Shown: positions 24,080-32,645 of the stretch, in pieces
Layout of the letters: every line of letters begins with the position of its first letter
Numbering within the stretch: the stretch's first letter is position 1
Origin: Ruegeria atlantica
GTDB lineage: Bacteria > Pseudomonadota > Alphaproteobacteria > Rhodobacterales > Rhodobacteraceae
DNA: 37,497 nt
Assembly (NCBI RefSeq): GCF_013032505.1
Contig: NZ_WQCG01000013.1
Location: 1-37,497 of the forward strand
Reading direction: 5' to 3'
Position numbers and translations under genes: made by a program
Notes under the pieces: generated by a model
What the model saw: the letters and a program-made list of their open reading frames with translations, nothing else
Told to the model about the DNA's origin: nothing
Databases searched by the model: none

Positions 24080-24446
24080 ATTTTGGGCTCAAATCTGAAA
24101 GCATTGTTCCGCACATACAGAACACCATCCCGGAAAATGCTCAACAGCAGACATTTGAGCTTTGTGTAAAACCAGTAGGTTTGGGCTCGCTCCAGTCATT
24201 CGCTGCGCGGGTTCAAACAGGTGGTTTTTGAGCCCTGACCGATCATTGCCGTATTATCTGGATGCTGCGGGCGCAGTCGGCAGGTCCTTTCAGCCAAAGC
24301 AGACATCGCCATTTTGCTCATCGGGTAGAATATGTGATTTCGCTGCGGGTGCAGAACGAAGTGAAAACTTGCTTATAAGCAGACTTTCATTGAACCCGAT
24401 AGCTCGTTTGCAGAAGGCGATCTGACAAAGTTACTGCTTTTTCGGG
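24080..24446. other. Gene-free stretch with dispersed motifs
   Basis: I find no gene. TTTGGGCTCAAATC near 24084 and TTTGGGCTCG near 24179 resemble the inverted repeat found after merR. GCTGCGGGCGCAGTCGGCAG near 24267 repeats the motif of the 15.9 kb gap. Confidence 0.5.
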
Positions 24447-27400
24447 TCAATCCTGAGAGTGCATCTCGATATTACCTACGTGTTTTGCCTCAGCAAGGAA
24501 ATCGTCCACAGACCCGACGAACGTATCCTCCAACGCCTCGGACTTGGAGTACTGCATTGGCACCACACCGCTACAGATCAAACAGGAAATGACCTCAGGA
24601 TTTGATTTGTCGCAGAATTTAGCGATCTTGGCGATATTTTCTTTCGCAATCCTAACGCGATCAAGGTGCTTCCTAAGTTTGTCCTTCTTGCCTTCGCCTT
24701 GATAATCAGAGAGTTGAGCTGCAATTTCGGAATAGTTTCGCGCCGCAGACAAATCCTTGCATTCCATAAGATACACTTTGTTGTCTGTGTCATTCCAAGC
24801 CAGCACATCCACATCGCCATAGTTTTTGTCCAGCTTTGCATTCAAAATTTCTTCCAGCTTGATCTCTTGGCGTACCAGCCATCCTTGATCAGACAGTTTT
24901 TTTGCCACGTCCGCGTTGAAGGTATGACCTTCGCTTGCGACTCCCCACCAATCGTTCCGCATTTTTGGAGAATTGAAGAAGTCCTGATCCAAAGTTCCAT
25001 TGAACGCACCATCAAATACATAAGCAAAGCCGCGACGCAAAATAGTTGGTGCAACTACGGCCTTTTCCAAGCCGTCTACGTCCATTCCCAAGATTGGGCG
25101 GGTCACGATTGACAGCCTTCGACCATATTTCCAAGGGTAGATATCCTTAATGTTATGCCCCTCGGGAATGGTTTCCCAATTGTCACGAGATGGCAGCAAG
25201 AAGGTAGTCCAAAATGCCCTTGCTACGGCTTCCGAGACTTGATCCGATACCACATTATCGACGAATTCACCCTCGGTAAGCTCCAAGACCAAGCTCCCTT
25301 CGCGAAGACCAAAGTCCTCTAAAGCCTCTATGATGTATCTTGCTTCATCCAAATTGAAGCCGAATTCGTTAGCCCAAATTTTCCAAAACTCAGCATCGAT
25401 CTTGCTTTCAGTTTCAGGGACTATTTCAGCTTCTTCGTAGTTTTTGGCTTGTTTAGCTGATGCCGCGACAAAGTTATCGCCTACTACTCTTTCTAGCATC
25501 GGTTCGACCACAAAATTACCGAAGTCGTCCTCAACTAGAACGTCCCCTAGCGGCGAAATTCTTAGCTGTGGCTTCAAAGCGTTGAAACGTATTGCGTCAG
25601 AAATACCACCCAAGCGCACTACCAAAGCAATCTTTGCAATTAGGTGTTCAAGTTCAATGTCTGAAATATTTCTATCGCCGCTCTTTGGACAAACGCATAT
25701 CGCCATTTCAATCAATATCCGACAGGCGACACTAGCACTGACACACTGTGAATTGTGCTCAACATATTTTGCTACTGTGTTCGGTGTATTTCCATTCAGC
25801 CCCAAAATGGCCGCAGATGTGCGCCGCCATTGTGCAGAATTTTCCTCAGCCCTCAATGTATTGTAAAGCAACCTATGCACGATAGGGCGACATTCAAATT
25901 TTGCTAAGGCATCTTTAACGTCCCCAAGCAATTCATCGACCAATGAGGCAAGGAACCTACAACACTCACTTTTGCCAGATACTTTCCCATCCTGAGAAAC
26001 ACCTTTACCCCGCCAACCAAGGCCGATCTTGGTTGCTGCATCTGGGATTTTTTCAATAGTTATGAGTTCTTTTGGAAGATCATGGCGAAGAAAATCTCCA
26101 AAGTCTTGGGCCACAAACAGATGGAAGCAACGAGCATGTTCGTTAGGAACGACCTCATCGAAAAGCTCTCCCAATCGGAGCAGTGATGTTTCATCGTTTG
26201 AGTATGAAAGAACGGCATCCAATATCGTCCTGACAATGGTTGCCTCGGCCACGTTCTCAGATGACCTGAAACCAATCAGAAACCCCCTTCCAAACGTTAT
26301 TTCTATCTTGTTTTTCGTTTTGTCGAAGGTGACTTCTATCAGGGATTCTAGGTCGACACGACTAGCCTTCTGCGTTAAGTCTTCTGGCGTCTCAGCATCC
26401 CTAAATGCCAACGTAATTTCTATACCGTTTTGGTTCAGCCCCTTGCTGTCCAACGCGTATCCCATGCGTCCAAGCCACTCATTACACATCTCCCACAGTC
26501 GATATCCCAAATCACGATCCGTGGCGTTTGGGCAATCCACACGTAGCCATATGTCATGAGCGCCGCGATAGACAGACAGAAACTTTGCCTGCATTAAGGC
26601 TCGTATCGAGACGTACACTTTTTCTTTGGTTTCGTCGTACCAATAAGAGTTGGCAAAAAATTTCTTTAGGGTATGCAAGTCACCTTTGACATCAATTGCA
26701 ACGTGCTCATCGTATAACTTATCCCCTTCAGCCCTCACTTCCCTGAGTAAGTTCATAGGAGGCATCAACTGAAGTGGTCTTTGAGGGCTGATGCGATCTC
26801 CATCCAAAGATGCATGTGGCACCAAGTGCCCATTATTAGATCGAACCCAACCAATTAGGTTCGCAATCCCATTAACGTTCCACAGATTTACACCTTCATC
26901 CATCAGCGTGCTTTCTGCGGACAATAGCTGATACAGATACCGCAGGCTGATTTCTGGTAATCCACTTAACCTTATGAGATCAGACGCGGGAAAATGGGCA
27001 AAATGCCAACCTTCTTCTTGGAAGGTAATACTTTCGGTTGCCACACCTGGTCCCCAGCCACATCCAACGAGGATGACCAGTCCGCCCTTTGCTCCGTCTT
27101 TGGACCTGAAAGAGTTGACCGAATTATCAATCTCTTCTTGCAGAACCTTTGCGATCTTGCCGTCAGTATCTCTGATTACATCTTTGAAACGCTTTGAATG
27201 ATTTAGCTCGGTTTTTGGCAAAAAAAGATGGAACGAGGCATAATGACCTTCATCAAATTGCAGACCGAATGTCGCAAACTTGACCTGTTCATGATCCCGC
27301 CAAAAAATAGGTGCGCCAACTGGACCTCCCAGTAGTGATGTGTTGCTGATTGCATCAGAAAATGAGTTTGCCAGCCGCAAATCAAGCGTTGGTAGCTGAT

Positions 27401-28355
27401 CCATTCCATGAATAAATTCGAGCAAGTAACGTCGTATTGCTACCGATATAGCCGTTGGCATAGCTACAAGTAGATTTTCTTCATCAAACACCATGATTGG
27501 GCACGAAATCAATGAGTTGTCATCGACCTGCTGCGTTGTAAGATCAAAGAATTGTTCTGGACGAAAAATGAACGGAGCCAAATCAGTTGGCAAAACACCT
27601 ACCGCTTCCAGTTGAGTTATAGGTATGAGTGTTCGATCACGTAGGTCTCCTTCGGGAGGAAGGTGTCTACTCTCGAGAGTTCCAAATTTCTCGTCAGAAC
27701 CAATTATATACCGTTCAATATCAGAGTTTTTACAGACCAATTCAGATACAAAAAGTAGAGCTTGAACGGACCTTTTGACCTGAAAAAAGCTTCCTTCGTC
27801 TGGCATGGTGTCAAGTACGTCAATCATTCGCTGAGTATTGAAACCCGAAGCTTCCCACAGCCCTTCAATCAGCCGAAAATTCCCTTCAGCATTAGTAACT
27901 TGAGAAACAAATACATCCTCAGCGGGGTCTTCACCTAGAACGCTTGGCGATTTGCCGATTTCACGAAACCATCGTGCGGCCTGTCCAATACGTGGGCGTT
28001 TACTACCCGAACAGTGGATTGCAGCCAACAAAACCAGAGACTCAAGCCTTATGTTGTGGGACTGGTATCTGGGAACGGTAAGCAATCCACTCAATAGTGC
28101 CACAGTCAAAGACCTGTCGTACTTGGCTAGGTCTCTTACTAGAGGTTTGCTTTTCTGCCCAATGTCTTGAAGTGTTACGTTGAGGTTTGCCCAATCCATT
28201 TGCTCTCCAAACAGCTTCTTAAATTCTTCAGGAACTTGGTCGAAAATATCCAAATCAATCTCTTTCAAATCACGGGGTTGCCCAATGTTCGTACGCAAGG
28301 AAAACAACTGCATCAACTTTGAAGTAGCTAACACAACCAATGGCTGAAACTCCAC
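24447..28355 (-). CDS. Giant uncharacterised protein with C-terminal PD-(D/E)XK nuclease domain
   Basis: The product has 1302 residues from GTG 28355. I do not recognise the first 1100 residues: no Walker motifs, signal peptide or membrane segments. They are mixed alpha/beta with many acidic and aromatic residues. The last 130 residues form a nuclease-like domain: GDVDVLAWND (about 1180-1189) then VYLMECKDLS (1194-1203), giving Asp1183 and Glu1198-Cys-Lys1200, the D...ExK signature. A helix with AAQLSDYQGEGKK follows. A very large sensor-like body with a nuclease at the end is a common design in anti-phage proteins, so defence is a fair inference but only that. The gene is AT-rich compared with repC, stands alone and directly follows repC on the same strand (253 bases apart). 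Confidence 0.8.
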   Translation of the reverse strand: MEFQPLVVLATSKLMQLFSLRTNIGQPRDLKEIDLDIFDQVPEEFKKLFGEQMDWANLNVTLQDIGQKSKPLVRDLAKYDRSLTVALLSGLLTVPRYQSHNIRLESLVLLAAIHCSGSKRPRIGQAARWFREIGKSPSVLGEDPAEDVFVSQVTNAEGNFRLIEGLWEASGFNTQRMIDVLDTMPDEGSFFQVKRSVQALLFVSELVCKNSDIERYIIGSDEKFGTLESRHLPPEGDLRDRTLIPITQLEAVGVLPTDLAPFIFRPEQFFDLTTQQVDDNSLISCPIMVFDEENLLVAMPTAISVAIRRYLLEFIHGMDQLPTLDLRLANSFSDAISNTSLLGGPVGAPIFWRDHEQVKFATFGLQFDEGHYASFHLFLPKTELNHSKRFKDVIRDTDGKIAKVLQEEIDNSVNSFRSKDGAKGGLVILVGCGWGPGVATESITFQEEGWHFAHFPASDLIRLSGLPEISLRYLYQLLSAESTLMDEGVNLWNVNGIANLIGWVRSNNGHLVPHASLDGDRISPQRPLQLMPPMNLLREVRAEGDKLYDEHVAIDVKGDLHTLKKFFANSYWYDETKEKVYVSIRALMQAKFLSVYRGAHDIWLRVDCPNATDRDLGYRLWEMCNEWLGRMGYALDSKGLNQNGIEITLAFRDAETPEDLTQKASRVDLESLIEVTFDKTKNKIEITFGRGFLIGFRSSENVAEATIVRTILDAVLSYSNDETSLLRLGELFDEVVPNEHARCFHLFVAQDFGDFLRHDLPKELITIEKIPDAATKIGLGWRGKGVSQDGKVSGKSECCRFLASLVDELLGDVKDALAKFECRPIVHRLLYNTLRAEENSAQWRRTSAAILGLNGNTPNTVAKYVEHNSQCVSASVACRILIEMAICVCPKSGDRNISDIELEHLIAKIALVVRLGGISDAIRFNALKPQLRISPLGDVLVEDDFGNFVVEPMLERVVGDNFVAASAKQAKNYEEAEIVPETESKIDAEFWKIWANEFGFNLDEARYIIEALEDFGLREGSLVLELTEGEFVDNVVSDQVSEAVARAFWTTFLLPSRDNWETIPEGHNIKDIYPWKYGRRLSIVTRPILGMDVDGLEKAVVAPTILRRGFAYVFDGAFNGTLDQDFFNSPKMRNDWWGVASEGHTFNADVAKKLSDQGWLVRQEIKLEEILNAKLDKNYGDVDVLAWNDTDNKVYLMECKDLSAARNYSEIAAQLSDYQGEGKKDKLRKHLDRVRIAKENIAKIAKFCDKSNPEVISCLICSGVVPMQYSKSEALEDTFVGSVDDFLAEAKHVGNIEMHSQD

Positions 28356-28608
28356 CGTCTCTGGTAGAGCTACATGATGGGCGGTTGTCTGCTTTGATTA
28401 ACTGCATCTTTGACTTGACTTAGATGTCGGGCATGGGTCGTTCGTTAAACTTTGCAAAGTCCGGTTTCTGCGCATTTCCGCCGTTCGTAGTGTTCGGTGC
28501 TGCAAGCGCAGCAAAAGTCCGCTGTGGGGCCTTTTTTGCCGAGCTTTGCAGCCACCTGCAAATTCATTCGAACCCACGCATCTGGGTGATCGGCGGTGCC
28601 ATCTTGGT
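28356..28608. other. repC downstream region
   Basis: No gene. On the minus strand this connects the repC stop to the giant nuclease gene. It contains the CCCACGCATCTGGGTGA element (28573-28589) that is also found after repC copy 1. CAAAGTCCG-type repeats occur near 28456 and 28515. Confidence 0.5.
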
Positions 28609-29883
28609 TTACTCAACCCGTTTTCTCTTCCTTTTCCTGATGGCGACGAGGCTCTGGTTGAGCCTGAGCTGTCCGGCATGATGCCGCGCGGTCATGGCGC
28701 GCAGGACCCCGCCGGGGGATTGGATTGGGGTATCGGGGTGATCGACATTGTTGTCGATGATGAGGACGCATAGGGCGGCTGCAAAGTCTCCCATCTGGTC
28801 TACGGCCTCCTGCCAGGCCGAGGAATGAATGCCAAGGGGCACAAGCCTGTCGATCGCGGCGATCACGAAGTCCCGCGGGGCAGGGCAGGGGCGTTTGCCC
28901 TGCGCCAGCAGGACCCTGAGCTGCATCTCGTCGGTACAGAGACCACAGAGCACATCCGGTGTCAGCCATTGGAGATTTTCCTGATTTTGGGTCTTGTGCC
29001 CTGCCGGATCCGCTTCATCCTGTTTTTCTAAGCACTTTGCGCCGCCGTCAGGCGGCGCATCATCAATTGTTGGTTCTGCCGGCTTGCCGGCAGGCCGTTT
29101 ATCCACACAGGTGTTACAGGTGTTACAGGATACAAGATTCTCTTCTGTTGTATCTTGTATATCGTGCCGGACATCAGAGTCCGCCCTGCCGGACTCTTGT
29201 GCGTTTTCCTTCTCGAAATCTTCGAGCTTATCCACAACAGAACCCATCTCGTTGTACAGCTCATGCATCGCCTCGGTCGGTGTTGCGGCTGAGAACCGCC
29301 TGGGCCAGGACTGAAGCTGCTCTGCGGTCTCCAGAAGGGTTTTGTGTTCGGGGTGTTCTTCAATCAGGGCAGCCAGCTTTTCCTTGACCATCCGGCGCAC
29401 GGCACTGATCTTTTGCTTCAGAACCTGCCGGTCGCGGCGCTCGTTCCTCAAAGCTTCCGAGACCGCGACAAGATGTGGTACGGCCTCGATGAGCGGGGTG
29501 AAGACGATGCCATATCGCTTCAGTGAGCCGTCGCGGTTGCGGAAGCATCCCCGCTGGTAATTCCCGCCCACGTTCCGCTCCACAAAACCGAAGGTCGTTT
29601 CAAGGACCCGCTCAATGCGTCTGACTGATCGTTCGTCCAGATTGGCAAGATAGGCAATGTTGGACTGGCGGGTGTGGCATACGGGTTGAACGTGCGGATC
29701 CGTCCAGTCGGACGGTCGGGTCTCCGCCATCATCAGCTCCAGGACGTGGATCTGGCCATTGGTCATGCCGAGTGTCTTGCCCACACGGCGTATCAGGCGC
29801 TCCACATCACTGCGTTGCATGCCATCCGGCAGCACGGGGTAGTGTTCAGGGTCGCGAAATCGCGCCTGTAACTGGGCGTTCAT
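28609..29883 (-). CDS. repC: RepC-type plasmid replication initiator
   Basis: The 424-residue product starts at ATG 29883 (AGGAG 6 bases before). The N-terminal half has the RepC layout: a helical segment (VERLIRRVGKTLGMTNGQIH), TRPSDW, and a winged helix (RQSNIAYLANLDERSVRRIE). KRYGIVFTPLIEAVPHL follows, then a long coiled coil, and an acidic linker of low conservation (about 230-310). The C-terminal block (FVIAAIDRLVPLGIH, SPGGVLRAMTARHHAGQLRL) is the typical RepC end. RepC is the initiator of alphaproteobacterial repABC replicons and usually acts at an origin within its own gene. No repA or repB partitioning genes lie beside it, so this is a solitary repC. Three partial copies of its 3' end lie further left in the window. 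Confidence 0.85.
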   Translation of the reverse strand: MNAQLQARFRDPEHYPVLPDGMQRSDVERLIRRVGKTLGMTNGQIHVLELMMAETRPSDWTDPHVQPVCHTRQSNIAYLANLDERSVRRIERVLETTFGFVERNVGGNYQRGCFRNRDGSLKRYGIVFTPLIEAVPHLVAVSEALRNERRDRQVLKQKISAVRRMVKEKLAALIEEHPEHKTLLETAEQLQSWPRRFSAATPTEAMHELYNEMGSVVDKLEDFEKENAQESGRADSDVRHDIQDTTEENLVSCNTCNTCVDKRPAGKPAEPTIDDAPPDGGAKCLEKQDEADPAGHKTQNQENLQWLTPDVLCGLCTDEMQLRVLLAQGKRPCPAPRDFVIAAIDRLVPLGIHSSAWQEAVDQMGDFAAALCVLIIDNNVDHPDTPIQSPGGVLRAMTARHHAGQLRLNQSLVAIRKRKRKRVE

Positions 29884-29992
29884 GCTCTGCTCCTCATTTG
29901 TGAAGCAAGGCGTTTTGGGCTTCCCGATCAGGCAAAAAATTCCTGTTCGCACAATTGCGTTTTTTTCTTGCCAGTTCTGTTGGGAGTGGGAT

Positions 29993-30018
29993 ACAAAATA
30001 ACTGCTACGATATTTTGT
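29993..30018. promoter_or_regulatory. 8-base inverted repeat upstream of repC
   Basis: ACAAAATA (29993-30000) and TATTTTGT (30011-30018) are perfect complements around a 10-base loop (ACTGCTACGA). They lie 110 bases before the repC start and just ahead of a plus-strand terminator. The hairpin could be part of an antisense control RNA or of the repC leader. Confidence 0.55.
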
Positions 30019-30023
30019 TCCTA

Positions 30024-30062
30024 CCCCCGCAGAGGCCCCGCCTTGCGGGGGTTCGGCTTTTT
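30024..30062 (+). terminator. Rho-independent terminator on the plus strand
   Basis: CCCCGC-CTT-GCGGGG (30036-30050), with an outer alternative CCCCCGC/GCGGGGG (30024-30030 with 30045-30051), is followed by TTCGGCTTTTT. No plus-strand gene precedes it, so it would end a short RNA transcribed antisense to the repC leader. Confidence 0.6.
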
Positions 30063-30234
30063 AAGGCGTCTTTTTCTCCTTCTGATTCCAAACTGCGCGT
30101 GTTCATTGGGGCATCGCCCCACACCCGCTAAAGGTGGCGGGCAGCTGGCGCTGACGACCAAAAGATTGTGTGCTGCATTGAACTGAGAAACTGGCAGGCT
30201 GCGTCTGGTGTCCTGAGCAACCGGTGAGTCAGCA
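30063..30234. other. Intergenic stretch between repC leader and secreted-protein gene
   Basis: No gene or clear signal is visible. Confidence 0.4.
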
Positions 30235-30939
30235 TCAGTAGTTCACCTGCTCAAAGCCGTAGTTTTGTTCATAGTCTCGCCATTCAACAAAGACGGCTCG
30301 AACCGAGACTGCTGGGCAGTTTTGCCCATATTTGCCGAGTCCGACAAAGGCACGCGGAACTGAACCAACGCCGACGTCATGCCAGCTGAAGTTCCCCTGT
30401 GTGCCATAGACGCCCATCCGTACATTCGCATGACGAACGCAGTCTTCCTGGCTTCCCTGCAGCCGTTGTCGCGCGGTTACGTTAAAAACCCGGATCGAAC
30501 GGACAAAATCAAAATCAGGCCCGCTGATGTCGATGTTGGCCACACCGTGACCCCCGCTGTACTGCTGGATGCGGTGCAGCATCGTGTCGATCGGTGGACC
30601 AAACGCAGGCCCGCTCGGGTGGGATTGAAGTGGGTGCCGTCGATCCGCAAGGATGTCGTAGATGCGGGAGGCGGTCGCTTCGCCGGGTGTGATTTTGGAC
30701 GCAACACCCATTGGACAACGCCAGATCTGAAGGGGCGGTTCTACCGGAAAGGGTGTGATTCGGCGGATGAACTCTGCCTTGGCCGCGGTGCATTCGGGGG
30801 AGGCGGGCCAGCCCCCAGCGAGACAAAGAAATATAGCACAATCTATAGGATAGGCGGCAGCGGAAGATGAAAACAGACCGGTTACCGCCAGTGCGACACC
30901 AGAAAAGATGTTGCGGATTCTGTTCTGCGCCGGGTGCAT
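30235..30939 (-). CDS. Secreted Cys-containing protein, unknown
   Basis: The 234-residue product has an N-terminal signal peptide (IFSGVALAVTGLFSSSAAA, cleavage before YPIDC). The mature part opens with three Cys in a hydrophobic block (PIDCAIFLCLAGGWPASPEC) and a further Cys in QIWRCPMG, suggesting disulphides. The C-terminal half has NVRMGVYGTQGNFSWHDVG and an acidic, aromatic end (VFVEWRDYEQNYGFEQVNY). I do not recognise an enzyme. Proteins of this look accompany conjugation or pilus genes, and the pilus locus starts 1 kb away, but the gene points the other way. It should act in the periplasm. Confidence 0.72.
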   Translation of the reverse strand: MHPAQNRIRNIFSGVALAVTGLFSSSAAAYPIDCAIFLCLAGGWPASPECTAAKAEFIRRITPFPVEPPLQIWRCPMGVASKITPGEATASRIYDILADRRHPLQSHPSGPAFGPPIDTMLHRIQQYSGGHGVANIDISGPDFDFVRSIRVFNVTARQRLQGSQEDCVRHANVRMGVYGTQGNFSWHDVGVGSVPRAFVGLGKYGQNCPAVSVRAVFVEWRDYEQNYGFEQVNY

Positions 30940-31045
30940 CCTCTCGCCCCCTGGTTGATTTCGACAAGGAATAACCTTGGCGCAGCGTCAAAGCAACGAA
31001 TTTATCGATTTACAATTAAAGTCTAGCAAAGAATGAGGCGATTTT

Positions 31046-31825
31046 ATGTCAAAAAATTGCCCTTGGGGGCTAAAAAGTGACTCAATTTCAGTATCTTACG
31101 GTACTTTGTATAGTCATTTTTGGTGGACCATAGTGCCAGATACTGAGCTGCAGATTATTGGGCGGTCAATTCGGCGATTGCGTAAAGAGAGAAAGTTGAG
31201 TCAGACTCAGTTGGCTGAATTGGCCGATGTCGGTCTCATGACGATCAGCCTCCTGGAGAATGGCGCCAACAATCCGAGATTCAGCACAATCGAAGCTTTA
31301 GCGAATGCGCTGAACACTAAAGTTGCAGCATTGTGTTCTGCCGACCCGGCAACCTCCCACCGCACAGACGAAGCTCTAAAGAAAACTGTTGGAAAAAATG
31401 TTTTGGCGCGGCGCGAATTCTTGGGGCTGTCTCGAAAGGAGGCTGCAGAGCGCGTTGATTTAATACAACAAAACTTTTCCACTGTTGAGAATTGTACAAG
31501 CTTGCCAAAACTTGGAAACCTGCTCCAGATTGCTCAGGCCTTAGAGGTTCAGCCAAGTTGGTTGTTGGACAAGGATTTTGATCCCAATAAATCTGCGCCG
31601 ACAGGTGTAGTGTATTTTTCCATCCGCGAAGTGTTCCGTAGAATTCAAAAAGAAAGAGAAAGACAAAATCTTTCTGTCGCGCGAGCCGCCCAATTAGCCG
31701 GCTGGCATACGTCTCAATGGTACAGGCTTGAAAGCAGTGCGCGAGACGTGAGTGTCGTCGTTGCGCAGGGCGCATGTCGAGCTCTTGCCGTAGAATTGTC
31801 AGCTATACTTAATAAGACACCTTGA
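31046..31825 (+). CDS. Regulator with three XRE-type helix-turn-helix domains
   Basis: The 259-residue frame contains three consecutive helix-turn-helix units. The first (about 38-95) has RSIRRLRKERKLSQTQLAEL and SLLENGANNP. The second (about 115-172) has NVLARREFLGLSRKEAAERV and STVENCTSLP. The third (about 193-255) has FRRIQKERERQNLSVARAAQ and WYRLESSARD. The first is a textbook Cro/CI-type domain and the other two are more diverged. The first 29 residues look like upstream DNA (TATAGT near 31110). A GTG at 31133 may be the real start, leaving 230 residues. It lies between repC and the pilus genes and is read toward the latter, so it may control them; this is inference. Confidence 0.82.
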   Translation: MSKNCPWGLKSDSISVSYGTLYSHFWWTIVPDTELQIIGRSIRRLRKERKLSQTQLAELADVGLMTISLLENGANNPRFSTIEALANALNTKVAALCSADPATSHRTDEALKKTVGKNVLARREFLGLSRKEAAERVDLIQQNFSTVENCTSLPKLGNLLQIAQALEVQPSWLLDKDFDPNKSAPTGVVYFSIREVFRRIQKERERQNLSVARAAQLAGWHTSQWYRLESSARDVSVVVAQGACRALAVELSAILNKTP

Positions 31826-31979
31826 CTATTCGTCGCGTATTGATCATTAATAATTAGTAGTACCAATTTTTAACATTTGCGTTGCGTACCCCAAATCGAA
31901 AACACGCGACATGTTGAGGGGTCTCATGTCTGCGTTCTGAACCGCCATACGGCGACTGAAGAGAAGTGCGACGAAGATC
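31826..31979. other. Upstream region of the pilus genes
   Basis: AT-rich at its left end (TTAATAATTAG near 31846). It probably contains the pilus operon promoter, which I cannot place exactly. Confidence 0.4.
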
Positions 31980-32645
31980 ATGACCCCGCTGCCTGCCCGC
32001 CAAACCCTGACCCAGTTCACAGCCGTAGCTGTGATCGCCGCCATCACCCTTTCGGGCGGCCCTACGAACGGGCAGGTCATCGACGCAATGCCCAGCGAGC
32101 AGGCGGAGCGGATTGATCCCTTGCCGCTGCCTCCAGGATTTCCGGTGGAAGGAAAGGCTACCTCGTTGCCTCCCCCGGCAGTGTCCCCGGCCACGTCTGA
32201 GTGCCCGCCATATACAGTCGTGGTCGGAGATACCCTTTCAGAAATTGCAGAGCGCCAGTTGGGTGCAGTGTCTCGCTCGGCAGAGATTGAAAGGATCAAC
32301 GGGCTGACAGGCAAGTCCGTTATTCGCCCAGGGCAAGTACTGCGGCTTCCCTGCGCGGCAGCTGGCGGGAAGCTGCAGGACTTCCCCCAGCTCGCGCGCG
32401 TCCCGCTCTGGACCGCGCATTCCGGGGAGCTGGTCTCGGACGTCATTACCCGTTGGGCCAAACCGGCAGGTTACAGAGTCGTCCATTCCGGTGCGTATGA
32501 TTGGGAAGTGCAGGTCCCAATCTCAATCCGGGGCAGTTTTCGGCAAGCTCTCGAAGACCTGATCTCTGGTTTTGAAGATAGTGGCCGTCCGATCTGGGTA
32601 AACATTTCCGCCAACAACGTCATCGTCATCGGGGGTGCAATGTGA
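31980..32645 (+). CDS. LysM and TcpQ-domain pilus assembly protein (PilL-like)
   Basis: The 221-residue product has a signal-like N-terminus (FTAVAVIAAITLSGGPTNG). A Pro-rich linker follows, then a LysM peptidoglycan-binding domain (PPYTVVVGDTLSEIAERQLG ... GKSVIRPGQVLRLPC, about residues 77-125). A C-terminal TcpQ-type domain comes last (VPLWTAHSGELVSDVITRWA ... VQVPISIRGSFRQALEDLIS ... NNVIVIGG, about 140-220). TcpQ/PilL proteins help place the secretin in the outer membrane of type IVb pili. The stop overlaps the next start as TGATG (32643-32647), so the two are coupled. It is the first gene of the pilus run. Confidence 0.85.
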   Translation: MTPLPARQTLTQFTAVAVIAAITLSGGPTNGQVIDAMPSEQAERIDPLPLPPGFPVEGKATSLPPPAVSPATSECPPYTVVVGDTLSEIAERQLGAVSRSAEIERINGLTGKSVIRPGQVLRLPCAAAGGKLQDFPQLARVPLWTAHSGELVSDVITRWAKPAGYRVVHSGAYDWEVQVPISIRGSFRQALEDLISGFEDSGRPIWVNISANNVIVIGGAM

